This document shows, piece by piece, positions 43,832 to 53,449 of a stretch of DNA of 64,000 nucleotides. The translations under genes and the position numbers were made by a program. The DNA lies in contig OZ038389.1 in assembly GCA_964036045.1 (NCBI GenBank), forward strand, positions 42,717,119 through 42,781,118. The letters run 5' to 3'. How positions within the stretch are numbered: the stretch's first letter is position 1; every line of letters begins with the position of its first letter. The stretch comes from Eutreptiella sp. 'Long Island Sound 2002'. Its lineage: Eukaryota > Euglenozoa > Euglenophyceae > Eutreptiales > Eutreptiaceae. The notes under the pieces are model-generated. The model was not told the DNA's origin. It saw only the letters and a program-made list of their open reading frames with translations, and ran no database searches.

Positions 43832-44440
43832 GGTATACCCCTCAGGCTGGAAATCCGGCGGAATGACCCTGTCTGTGTATTTCTGGCCATTCCAGTGGGC
43901 ATTGTTGCTGAGCCAGCAGACCAGCCGTTTACTCGCCAATTGCTTCCTGCACGGCTGGTGGTGAGCTATCGCATACACCGCATGCATAGTGTTTTCCGCA
44001 CCCCACGGGGATGCTGAGTACACACGGCGCACTGACTTGTGCAAGGCTCACATTACCACCATATGCGGATACGCACTGGCCATTCCCACTTGTGCCCATG
44101 CCAGGACACTCATAATCTGGGCTGCCCACGTCTTTTGCCATGGCAGGGCAGCCGTAAGGCTGCTGATCAAAATGCAACACAGGTAGGAGCAGGGGGGGGA
44201 GGGCAGGGCCGGGGGTAATCAGGGGCATGCCGTGCTGCAGTGACCTGCAGCAAGCGCACCAGTCTGCAGCACACACACACACACACTTCGTGAGGGAAAC
44301 AAATGAAGCAATGACCAATAAGACACGCGCGCACACACACACAAGCACTCTGCTGCATAGAGTGTTAGCTGAGCGACCACACAATCTCAGGCTGCTCCAT
44401 ATTGGACTTAGAACGTATACAGAGGAAACTTTGTATTGAC
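43832..44440 (+). pseudogene. array gene copy 7, exon c truncated
   Basis: Exons a (43832-43960) and b (44019-44182) are intact. Exon c keeps only 18 nt (44423-44440) and then joins CCGTG, the last bases of the hAT-like element. Confidence 0.6.
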
Positions 44441-44445
44441 CCGTG

Positions 44446-45241
44446 CCCCTCAGGCTGGAAATCTGGCGGAATGACCCTGTCTGTGTATTTCTGGCCATTC
44501 CAGCGGGCATTGTTGCTGAGCCAGCAGACCAGCCGTTTACTCGCCTATTGCTTCCTGCACGGCTGGTGGTGAGCTATCGCATACACCGCATGCATAGTGT
44601 TTTCCGCACCCCGCGGGGATGCTGAGTACACACGGCGCACTGACTTGTGCAAGGCTCACATTACCACCATATGCGGATACGCACTGGCCATTCCCACTTG
44701 TGCCCATGCCAGGACGCTCATAATCTGGGCTGCCCACGTCTTTTGCCATGGCAGGGCAGCCGTAAGGCTGCTGATCAAAATGCAACACAGGTAGGAGCAG
44801 GGGGGGGAGGGCAGGGCCGGGGGTAATCAGGGGCATGCCGTGCTGCAGTGACCTGCAGCAAGCGCACCAGTCTGCAGCACACACACACACACACTTCGTG
44901 AGGGAAACAAATGAAGCAATGACCAATAAGACACACACGCGCACACACACAAGCACTCTGCTGCATAGAGTGTTAGCTGAGCGACCACACAATCTCAGGC
45001 TGCTCCATATTGGACTTAGAACGTATACAGAGGAAACTTTGTATTGACAAAACAAACACATGACACCAAGGATGGTGCAGCATTGATTGCCAGTGAAAGA
45101 TTGTACGAATTGTTTGATTCAGTGGTGTTGCAAATATGGATGCAGAAGAATGGAACAAAAGACATGACACTAGGCCCACATAGAATAGAAAGACAATTTG
45201 CCACACAGCCATGCAATGTAATCCTGGAAAGAGATGAATGA
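44446..45241 (+). CDS. array gene copy 8, longer C-terminus
   Basis: Exon a resumes at 44446 after the transposon remnant. Exon b is 44627-44790 and exon c 45031-45241. One base fewer than in other copies near 45170 (ACACTAGG against ATACTCCGG) removes the early TAG, so the frame continues GPHRIERQFATQPCNVILER, then DE and TGA. This longer end looks protein-like and may be the ancestral form. The array stops a few bases beyond. Confidence 0.5.
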
Positions 45242-45396
45242 GCCCGACTTTCCCTCTACAAGCGCGTGACGAACGCCCAATCCTGCATTCAGAACCATAA
45301 AAAACAGCGGTCACAAAAAATCCGAAAAACGGCGGCTGAACGCCCACTCCGTGCTTGGACAAGCCGGTGCTTGCACAAGGAGGGGGGGGGGGGGGG
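45238..45396 (+). repeat. dispersed repeat R6, copy B
   Basis: Counterpart of 24325-24440, ending in a G run. It forms the right border of the array. Confidence 0.7.
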
Positions 45397-45859
45397 CAAT
45401 AAAAGCCCCTGTGCAGACCATGACACCAGACAGAAAGCAGACCACGACATAAAGCCACATTGACAGCTTCTGCAATTACACATGAATTGCCCCAACTTCA
45501 GGTTAGATACTCCACACTCGCTTTTTTTTTGTGCCCCCGTGATGACTTTACACACCTCGGAAGCTTGTGCACAGAGTGCCATCCTGTAGCAAGGCAGCCT
45601 CGACAGGATGTACTGGCAGCCCCACCTAAGGTGCCTGAGAACAAAGTCGTCTTCACTACTGAGGAGTCTGGGTAAGCATGGCGTGGATGGAAAAGTCTCA
45701 ACTGCATTAGGTTGTGATAAACTGGGTGATATGTCAAAGAAAGCGGGAAAAAAAATAGACACTCAGAAAGTCGTGAGGATTAGCTGAGTCTGAAACCAGG
45801 TTTTGCAGTGGGAGACTGCCACACCCATAGGCTTCCCAGTTTTTGTTTGTTTTTTTTTG
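45397..45859. other. no gene recognised
   Basis: Mixed sequence; 45795-45835 resembles the right-hand part of repeat R7. Confidence 0.4.
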
Positions 45860-46019
45860 GGGGGGTTCAGACTAAGATGAGCTGGCGTAGCCCGCTCACA
45901 GTACTTGACATAACCCCTCGGAAGGAAGGTTCAGAGCTGTCCAGTGCTACGATGATCCCACAATGGCGTGGTAGCGGATCTGACACGTAGTGAGGATTAG
46001 CTAAGTCTGAATCCAGGTT
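45860..46019 (-). mobile_element. SINE-like repeat R7, copy B
   Basis: See copy A. It continues after the inserted element at about 46491-46575 (GGGGGACTGCCACGCCCGTA, then GGCTTCCCAG). Confidence 0.55.
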
Positions 46020-46020
46020 A

Positions 46021-46489
46021 CAGTCCAAGCAAAAATTACCAAAGGTCATTAGCAAATTAGCAAGAGGTGCCCATTTTTTGGTACATTTTTTTTTGGTAAT
46101 ATTTTGGTGCCGTAGCAAAGTTGACGCCATCCTTCCCTGCCACAATGCAACACAAAGCAACAGGAAACCCATGTGAGTCGCACCATACATGGTTTTTACT
46201 AAACGGCGGGGCAAATGGTTGTGGTGTGATCCAACCAACAGCCATCACACAAATGTTCGGAGCAAGAGAGACACTTTCGTGCAGTCAAAGAACCACAACA
46301 TGCCCACCCATGACAAAAGCAGACCGCACAAGAAACAGGGGCCTGCAGGAGAACAAATGATAAAAATCTTGGGGCCGATGAATCGGGGGGAAACCACAAT
46401 TACCAAAACAACCTGAATTTTTGTGGTAATATTTTTTTGAGCATTTTTTTTTGGGTAATATTTGCCTTTGGTAATTTTCGCTCAGACTG
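46021..46489. mobile_element. Tc1/mariner-like MITE
   Basis: 469 bp with inverted ends of about 26 bp (CAGTCCAAGCAAAAATTACC / inverse of GGTAATTTTCGCTCAGACTG), flanked by TA on both sides (46019-46020 and 46490-46491). CAGT-type ends and a TA duplication are the hallmarks of the Tc1/mariner superfamily. It interrupts repeat R7. The plus frame through 46260-46416 encodes a basic peptide (including DKSRPHKKQGPAGEQM) of unknown origin; no transposase is seen. Confidence 0.75.
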
Positions 46490-46579
46490 TATGCAGTGGG
46501 GGACTGCCACGCCCGTAGGCTTCCCAGTGTGCACGAGGCACAAAGACTGTAGGCTGAAAAAGACATAGGTGTGTAGACT

Positions 46580-47158
46580 GAAGGCTGAGATGAATCAGCG
46601 GGTTGCATTCCATATGAGGGTGTTGTCGTACAGTGCGTGCGGCTCCCGCCATCAGCACCAGGGAGGGAGGGGGATGACGTTCGGGTGCAGTTGGTCACTA
46701 TTCGCTTGGGGCAGAGAACACTGCTGTCCCCATTCCAGTTTGGGGCGGGTGGTCGGTGGGACGCAGGAGAGGACTAAGAAAGAAGCAAGAACACAAGCAG
46801 GGTTACGGCGCGCTGGGGAGGGGTATTCCACACCTGTCGGCGAAAAATAGTAAGGGGGAGGATGCCACAGGAGGTCCACCCGGCCAAAGGTTGGTGAAAA
46901 AATAGTAACTGGCGCGCAGCCGACACCATCCACAAGTGTAAGGATCCTGTGTCAAGTGCAAGTGTGCAGAGGGTTAGGCCATTTTTCTTTTTGTCTTTTT
47001 GTTCTCAGACTTACGTGTATCTCGTAAGTGCTCAGTCAGACGGACTGGTCCAAGCATGACAGACTAAGTACAACATGTGTTGTCCAGTGCGGAGCAGTGC
47101 CCGCATGCCGCCATTAGCGGTGGGACGTACACTTGGACTTCAGTTACCTGTCACCTGT
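46580..47158. other. no gene recognised
   Basis: Mixed sequence with frames on both strands but no convincing exon. Confidence 0.35.
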
Positions 47159-47945
47159 CTATGCAGCAGAGATGATTGCCGCCACGCCACAAGGGCATCT
47201 GCGCAAAGCAAAAAAGAAAAGATTGTGATTCTGCGGGGTATGCCAAAACTCCAGGACCCAAGGCTGTGGTTTCCCTCATGCACGTGCCCTTTTCCTTGAG
47301 AAAGTTGGGGTACCGTCAACATTCGTGATATGTAGAGGGTTAGGCCATTTTTCTCCAGGGGCCCGGCTACACTGCCACCGTGACTCTGACTTTGGGGGGT
47401 TTGGGGAGGTGCAGAGGTTACACGTTTCCACCAGTGTGTTGTAAGGAGAATGGTCCCCTGGCACCTCCAAACAATGATACGGCGACGCGAAGTAGCAATG
47501 GAAGTGTGTAGGTTTGTGTAATACTGTCGCTTATGCTTGTAAAAATGCTGCAGAAGAGAGGCTTCCGTGTATTGAGCATCCTGGAGGAAGCGACTCCCGA
47601 ACTCCATGTCCCAGTGCCGGTGTCGCATCAGGGTTTTGGCAAATTGTTCGTACTCCGTGAAGCGAATCAGACTGGAACCGGGTGGGGAAGTGAACAGCGT
47701 GGGCTGAAACATACCTCGGGATGTGCATAGTGTGGGGATGCAAAAGACTTCGGATCTGCCGTGTAGGGCGTACCAGGATGCTGGGTGAGGTAGTGGAGGG
47801 CTTTGGACCGATTTCTGGAGGTAGGGGGCTGGGTCAGCAGCTTTTTCATCCGGCGTGAAACCAGTGGGGTGAATGCAGGTTTTGGGGGAGTGTGTGTCTG
47901 GGTTCGAGTCATTTCGTGCTGGGTGAATGGTGTACCTGTTTCCAT
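47159..47945 (-). CDS. unknown protein, blocks split by 11-nt GT-AG segment
   Basis: Block A (47715-47945) starts at ATG: METGTPFTQHEMTRTQ, then Pro/Thr-rich and basic sequence to SFASPHYAHPE. Block B (47465-47703) reads PTLFTSPPGSSLIRFTEYEQ, then FAKTLMRHRHWDMEFGSRFL and QDAQYTEASLLQHFYKHKRQ, to a donor TGGAG/GTGCCA. Block C (47159-47198) follows acceptor CTTTGCGCAG in matching phase and ends in TAG. Between A and B lies GTATGTTTCAG (47704-47714), which has perfect donor and acceptor ends but only 11 nt. Removing it, or shifting by two bases, joins the blocks in frame. All blocks look strongly protein-like; block B may be helical. No family recognised. Confidence 0.5.
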
Positions 47946-47984
47946 AGGGTTCTCGCTGTCGGCTAAGACAGGCCCAGATTACGA

Positions 47985-48055
47985 TTTTTTTATTACGATT
48001 TTACGGCATTTTTTTTACGATTTTACGGCGTTTTTTTACGATTTCGTTACGATGC
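47985..48055. repeat. TTTTACGATTTTACGG-type minisatellite
   Basis: Three to four degenerate units of about 20-22 bp with T runs. Confidence 0.75.
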
Positions 48056-48377
48056 TTCGGGAGCATTCACTACCCTACCGTCCCATGTTTTCACTTGTTT
48101 TCAAGCCTAAAAATTGGCAATGGGCGCAAGGGACGTGCATATCTCAATGATTGTTGTGTGTGTAGGGACGCGGTGGCTTAGAGAAGTGAGCATGTGGACC
48201 AAAAAAAAGGGGACCCTCCACTCCTGGTCTGCGGCATCAAAAACTGGCCGCCCACAGCCGCTTCCTCCCCCTACGCATGGTTTGGATCCAAGAACACGAT
48301 CCGGGGAAGAGGATGTTTGCATGTAGGGGAGGCCTTGTAGAGGAAGAAGAGGGACCCCGGCACTCAAGGGTTTGGGA
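48056..48377. other. no gene recognised
   Basis: Overlapping frames only. Confidence 0.4.
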
Positions 48378-48492
48378 AGACGAGGGAAGAGGTGGAAGAC
48401 GAGGGAAGAGGTGGAGGACGAGGGAAGAGGTGGAGGACGAGGGAAGAGGTGGAGGACGAGGGAAGAGGTGGAGGACGAGGGAAGACGTGGAA
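48378..48492. repeat. 19-bp minisatellite (GGTGGAGGACGAGGGAAGA)n
   Basis: About six copies. The period of 19 makes the frame rotate, so the Glu/Arg/Gly-rich and Ser/Leu/Pro-rich frames across it are artefacts. Confidence 0.9.
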
Positions 48493-48679
48493 GTTGAGCC
48501 CATGCATTGAAGCGTCGCGGTCTCCACCACGTATCCGTCAGAGTATCCGTCAGAGTGTCGGGTTTGGTTGGATTTTCTTGAGGCGCGCAATGAACCAAAG
48601 CAGGCTGAGACGGATTGAGCGGTGACAAAAAATCAGGATATCAGGGTGGCATGGGTAACGCGCCATGAAGGGACGTTAC

Positions 48680-48857
48680 CGACAGCAGCAAGTGGCACCG
48701 ATGATATGCAACACGCTCACGCACAGCAGGCCGCAGTGGTCAAGGTAGGCCATCCACGAAGGATCGAAGGATCCGCAAGCAAGAGGTATGCAGAAGGTCA
48801 CCATGCGTTGCCTGATCATATCACGAAGTGGCATGTTCAGTCCGGTCCCCCCAATTA
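48680..48857 (-). CDS. membrane-protein-like internal exon
   Basis: 178 nt between acceptor CCTGGCTCAG and donor TGTCG/GTAACG. It encodes IGGTGLNMPLRDMIRQRM, then VTFCIPLACGSFDPSWMAYL and DHCGLLCVSVLHIIGATCCC. The second half could be one or two membrane segments. It lies just downstream of the histidine kinase on the same strand and its style (short loops, Trp and Cys in membrane helices) recalls that protein's N-terminus, so it may come from a related gene. Unproven. Confidence 0.4.
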
Positions 48858-49252
48858 CTGAGCCAGGCTTTCCAGGCGGCCGGCTTCCAGGCAGGACATT
48901 TGATGAGGCGCAAGTGGGCTGTTCTGCCATTTAACACACTGTCAAATACTGCAAGCCAAGACGATGCTGCAGCTGAAACCCAAAAGCGCTGGTGGTCAGA
49001 ACCAAAAATATACGACTACGGTAACTAACAAACTTCTGAAAATGCATGCAAACCATGCAAGTTTCCACATATTTCGGGGTCTGGACCAAGTCACCCAGTT
49101 GTCCGTTGCAGTAATCGTATCTTTTTGGTTTTGGCCACCACCCCCAACCGCCTTGGCAACCTCCTGCAACTGCCTGCCTAACTGTTTCTGGGACCCCATC
49201 GAAGGCCGCTTCCCTACTAATGCATCACCGGGGGCGGGGGGGGGGGGTGCCC
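48858..49252. other. 3' flank of the histidine kinase gene
   Basis: No separate gene seen. A G run lies near 49239. Confidence 0.4.
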
Positions 49253-50401
49253 TCACAGGGTGAGGGGGTGTGAGGCGGGACGGGATGCCTCCGTGCCACT
49301 GTCACCAGGATGTAGCTGGCCCATACGCGCGGTGTGCGTGGGCGGAACTCCTGCCGCAAACGGGGGCAGATTTCCATACGTTTGCCTGTCCCCCCACTCC
49401 GGGTCCGACGGCTGCACGGCGCCGGGTATCGGTGCGTGGTCATCGCGCAGCAGGGCATGGTCCGCGCCGTGGCCGTGCGCGGAGGAGGTGCTGAGCACCT
49501 CATGCACTTGGGTGTGGCCGCTGCTGCTGGAGCCCGACTCCGCCAACGACTGCACGGCCGCGTTCTGCCGGGCGTGGGCCAGGTACACGGCTTTCAGTTC
49601 CTCGATTATGCTCCGCAGCGGCACGTCCTTCCCGAACACGCAGTGCGCCCCGCACCGCCGGTAGAACGCGGCGTCCTCCGCCGCGGCGTTCCCCGAGCGC
49701 ACGCAGACCAGCCCCGGGAACTGCCGGGCCAACAGCCGCTGGATGAGGTCGGTGCCCAGGACGTTCTCCTCGGCCCCGTACTCGAGGTTCTGGTCCAGGA
49801 TCGCGATGTCCGCCCCGGCCATCGTCTTCTCAATGAAGGGCTCGACGTCGCGTGCGCTCTCCCCGAAGACGTGCACGTTCTTCGTGACGCGGTGGAGCAG
49901 GTGGTGCTTCAGCATCCGGCGACTCTGTTCAGAGTCGTCGATGACGCAGACGTGCAGGTCCGGGGGGAACTCGCCCAGGTCAGTGGACTGGAAGCGCCCG
50001 GGGTCGTCAGCGACGCTGGCGATGACCCGCGCCGTAAAGCGGACCTCCGTCCCATCCTGCTTCAGGTCGAGGTCCATATCGTGCAGATTGGAGGCCAAGA
50101 ACGCCTGCCGGAGCCCGATGCCGTCTGACATAGGGGAGCCCGGGGCGGCCTGACAGCGATAGTTACCCGCCCACGCTCGGGCCACAACGTCCGGTGTGAG
50201 GGGCGCTTTGGCAGGGCTCACCTGGTTCGTCAAGACGAAGCAGAGTCTCAGCCGGTCGCCGCCGGCGGGCGCGGTGGTCACTGCAAGGCGGACGGGGGAG
50301 TCCCTGCAGGACCCGTGCCGAAAGGCATTGCTGATGGCGTTGTCGAGGACCAGGCTGCACAGCGTCGTGTCCAGCAGCAGCGTGCAGTTGGGCACCTGCA
50401 C
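49253..50401 (-). CDS. hybrid histidine kinase, exon 2: ATPase and receiver
   Basis: Begins at GTGCAGGTGCCC after acceptor TCATGTGTGCAG (an alternative acceptor lies 6 nt further on) and runs 382 codons to the stop. It first has a histidine-kinase ATPase: N-box LVLDNAISNAFRHG and G-box DGIGL. A receiver follows: acidic pair in VCVIDDSEQ, phospho-accepting Asp in IAILDQNLEY, the Ser of VRSGNA and the Lys of VFGKDVP, all in canonical order. This is the C-terminal half of a phosphorelay sensor. The last 90 residues are low-complexity (Ser/His/Pro). GC content is much higher than in flanking DNA. The open frame upstream of 50401 is intron. Confidence 0.8.
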   Translation of the reverse strand: MQVPNCTLLLDTTLCSLVLDNAISNAFRHGSCRDSPVRLAVTTAPAGGDRLRLCFVLTNQVSPAKAPLTPDVVARAWAGNYRCQAAPGSPMSDGIGLRQAFLASNLHDMDLDLKQDGTEVRFTARVIASVADDPGRFQSTDLGEFPPDLHVCVIDDSEQSRRMLKHHLLHRVTKNVHVFGESARDVEPFIEKTMAGADIAILDQNLEYGAEENVLGTDLIQRLLARQFPGLVCVRSGNAAAEDAAFYRRCGAHCVFGKDVPLRSIIEELKAVYLAHARQNAAVQSLAESGSSSSGHTQVHEVLSTSSAHGHGADHALLRDDHAPIPGAVQPSDPEWGDRQTYGNLPPFAAGVPPTHTARMGQLHPGDSGTEASRPASHPLTL

Positions 50402-51876
50402 CTGCACACATGACGTTCCGTAGTGTCGATCCGGTACCGTGACCTGATCGGATCCCGCGACTGTCATGTACCGTACAAATACTAGACTTTTGCGGAATCC
50501 TAACCTTTGCGTCGGGTGTTTTGAATTTTATCTTGCGACCGCCCCAAAGTATTCTACTTTTGCGATTTTTTTGTGTGCAGAATTCAGTCTTGCACAGCTG
50601 TTTTTGGTTGACTGGGTCCAAAGTTGTTTTATTTTTGCAATTTTTTTGCGTTTGGCCTCCTTTTGGGGGCGTAAGTATGGTTCATTTATTTGGGTGCTAC
50701 TGCAATGGACCTGGGGTACCTTGGACTCTGGGATTGCAGTCCAATCCTACACAGGCACACAAATGTGGATCAACTCTGGGATTGCATTCCATAGCACAGA
50801 GAAGCACCAACAAGCAAGTGACTGGGATGATTCAGGTCGACCAGGTGTTCAGTGACCACTTCCAGTTTTGCGGGCGTCTGGTGTCTGCAACCGCACTGCA
50901 ATCTGTGGCTGTCCCCTGCCCTCGCCGCCCTCCTGCAGGTCACACGAACACAGGTCCGGACTCAATCATTTGCAGGGGAAGGTGTCATGGGGCGTTGCCA
51001 CCGGCGCCTGGGAACACAAGACAATTAAAGACAACTGAGAGGATGGCAGTGTGCAAAACTTAAGTTTTTGTTGAAAACTTGGGATTTGTCCATAATAGTG
51101 CCCATGACACATGAAATGCTGGAACACCAATGCAATTTGTAACATGGCCCGACCACTTTGCAAAAAACCGGCTTGTAAATTCGCCATAATAGTGCACGGG
51201 GTACATCAAATGAAAAAAAATTTCTTGATTTTTTTTGCAGATGTCATTTTTGCAAAGGGCATGCAGCTGAAAATTATCATTTTTTTGCTTTTTTTTTTTT
51301 GCGTTAAAACAACACCTTGTGCCGGGAATTAATCATTTTCGCAAACAATTAGGATTCGCACGGTATAGACCGCGAACTCGCTGACACCTACCCGTCGCTG
51401 AATCGCCAATCCGTTCCAATCTGGCCGACCCCACTGCGTGACGCATGGAGGAGGTCGTGAGGTGGGCATGTTCGAACCCAGAGGGGCTGCGTGACCCTAC
51501 CATGCGACGGTAGACCCAGTGATTAACCCTCCCGTGAGCCCAGCAACGGCGTCCTGGCTTCGAGCCCGGCTACTGGAGACTTACCCTCCTCGAGGACATA
51601 CCTCTACCCATGAGAAACTACCGGGGCAGCAAGCATGAGGAACCCGCATCGGCATTTGTTGCTGCAGAATGACCACCAACCGCCGTCTGTTACCTATCAA
51701 CTGCCGTCAGTCAATCTCCAACCACCGTCGGTGAAATAATACCAACTGTCGTCAGCTAGACCCCAAACCACTATCGGTTGACCGCCAAACGCCATCGGTT
51801 GGCCCTCAATCTGGGTTCCAAAATCAGCGTTCCTGGCAAAGCAAAACAAACTGACGGTTCAAGGCAAGCCCTGCAC
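50402..51876 (-). other. 1475-bp intron of the histidine kinase gene
   Basis: Starts GTGCAG after ATGCAG at 51877 and ends TGTGTGCAG at 50402; both joins are phase 0. It contains A/T-rich DNA, a tRNA-like fragment near 51500-51570 (GGCTTCGAGCCC) and CCAACCGCCG-rich sequence near 51665-51800. The tRNA-like part suggests a retroposon landed in the intron. Confidence 0.65.
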
Positions 51877-52944
51877 CTGCATGCGCGTTGTGGCGACCAG
51901 CTTGCGCACGAACTCGGCGAGGTGCACCGGCTGCAACGCCAGTTCATACTGGTCGGACACGATTTGTGCGTAGGCCTGGCGATGCTGACACGCCCTCATC
52001 CCCCTTTGAAGGCAAACGGTGGCGCTGTGCAGCTCGGAGTACATGGGGTCCTCGCTTTGCACCTGGTCGAGGAAGAGCTCGATGGCCCCGGCACTGTCTG
52101 CCATGTGGTTTAAGACCATGTGGCTGACAACCTGTTCCGCTTTGCGGCAGGCCCCCACCGCCTTCTGCAGCGCCGCTTGGAAGTGGCGCTGCAGAATGAA
52201 TGTGCGGCGGCGAGCCAGGGAGTCGGCGCGCAACTGCACGATCAGGATCCCCGAAAGGAGGAATGCACCACTGCATCGGGTCAGGACCAGCACAAGGTGC
52301 GGCCGAACCTCTGGGCTCATCAAGAGCGCTCCCGAAAACAAGAAGGGCTGGAGCATGAGGGCCCATAGCGTGCTCCGGTCAAAGCCCGCCCCGTAGGCCA
52401 GCAGTGCGATCTGCGGGAACACCTGTGCAAGCTGTGTATCGAGTACCATCTGGGTGACTTGGGATTCCACCCACGGCTGCAGCTCAGCCATTGCCGCGGC
52501 GTTGCCGGAGATCGCCTTCCTGACTTCAACGAGCTCGCTGTCCATGAAGTAACTCATGTGGGCGCCGAATTTGAAGTGCACCAGAATTCCGCCTGCTGCC
52601 GCTGTTGAAAGGATCGCCACACCCACACAGAGCAATATGCGCCTTCGGACGGAGCGGAAGCAGGAGAGAAGAATCAGAAGGCCACCCATGATCACAATGC
52701 TGGGGACGTGAGGCAAGAAGAAATCAAGGCCGAAAGAACCAGAAAACCTTCTTAAACTTATCAGGTGCGTGAGGAGGCTTATCACGCAGCAGACTTGGCA
52801 GAACCGCACGAGATAAGGCCAGGCGTGGAACTGCTTTTCTTTTTCTTCGTCATGGAACTGGTAGCCCTTCCAGAAGGAGCGGCACTCGCTCTGTAGAAGA
52901 GAATCGTTCCCCACATTTGACATGTCTGCCCAAGAGTTAATCAT
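51877..52944 (-). CDS. hybrid histidine kinase, exon 1: membrane domain and helical dimer region
   Basis: ATG at 52942-52944, 356 codons to the donor. Hydrophobic segments at about residues 42-64, 76-97, 103-124, 193-209 and 216-238 suggest five or six membrane passes. Residues 250-325 are helical with QVVSHMVLNHMADSAGAIEL, where His275 or His280 would be the phospho-accepting residue; the usual H-box pattern is not present. The protein continues in exon 2, for about 738 residues in total. It would sit in a membrane and pass phosphate from His to the Asp of its receiver. The stimulus is unknown, as no PAS or other sensor domain is seen. Confidence 0.7.
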
Positions 52945-53269
52945 GGTGCAATGAAAAAAAAGTCCTGCAACAAAAATGGGAAAAAAAATACTAAACAGCC
53001 GTCCTTAACTGCAAAAAAGACTCCAAAAGAACGGTGCTGATCCAAATCGGACAAAACTTCGAAAAAAGGGGGTCTGCACCCTCCAATGCCCTTAAAGCCC
53101 CTTGTGATCCGGTTTCTCAGCACCGCCCCCCTCCCCCCCGCCGCAAGAAAAATTAACACGGACTTTTGCACGGATGGTGTCGAAGATAAGAACCACCTTG
53201 GACCCTGACAAGCAATAGGCCAAAGATAAGGAACAACACCCCAATTGCCTGCATTGCCCAATAATAGGA
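52945..53269. other. upstream region of the histidine kinase gene
   Basis: A-rich stretch at 52955-53000 and a short C-rich stretch. No gene or clear promoter motif. Confidence 0.4.
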
Positions 53270-53385
53270 ACCCCCAATGGGACCCGCAATAGGCCCCCCG
53301 ATGGGACCCCCCAATAGGCCCCCTCATAGGCCCTCTCATAGGCCCCCTAACAGGCCGCCCAATAGGCACCCTGATAGGCCAGCAC
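53270..53385. repeat. CAATAGGCCCCC-type minisatellite
   Basis: Seven or eight degenerate units of 15-16 bp. Confidence 0.75.
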
Positions 53386-53449
53386 ACGACGCGAAACACT
53401 TCCGTATAGAGCAATCTCACTCCTGAACAGGTCCCCATGAAATCCAGGT

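Larger units (their letters stand above)
35884..45241 (+). repeat. tandem array of about 1-kb gene-bearing units
   Basis: Head-to-tail units of about 1004-1032 bp, counted without insertions, begin at AGGAAACTTTGTATTGAC near 35884, 36916, 37933, 39653, 40660, 41665, 43406, 44423 and 45031. Each unit holds, in order, exon c of one gene copy, a (CA)n-rich spacer, exon a, a 58-nt intron, exon b and a 230-260-bp intron with a G run and (CA)n. Units differ by few substitutions and by CA length. Two units carry a 0.7-kb transposon and one carries a large deletion. Confidence 0.9.

Noticed and set aside
50402-50467. ATG at 50465-50467 as the start of a separate kinase gene
   Set aside because: The ATPase domain lacks a preceding His region there, while a phase-0 GT-AG intron joins it to the membrane and helical exon at 51877.
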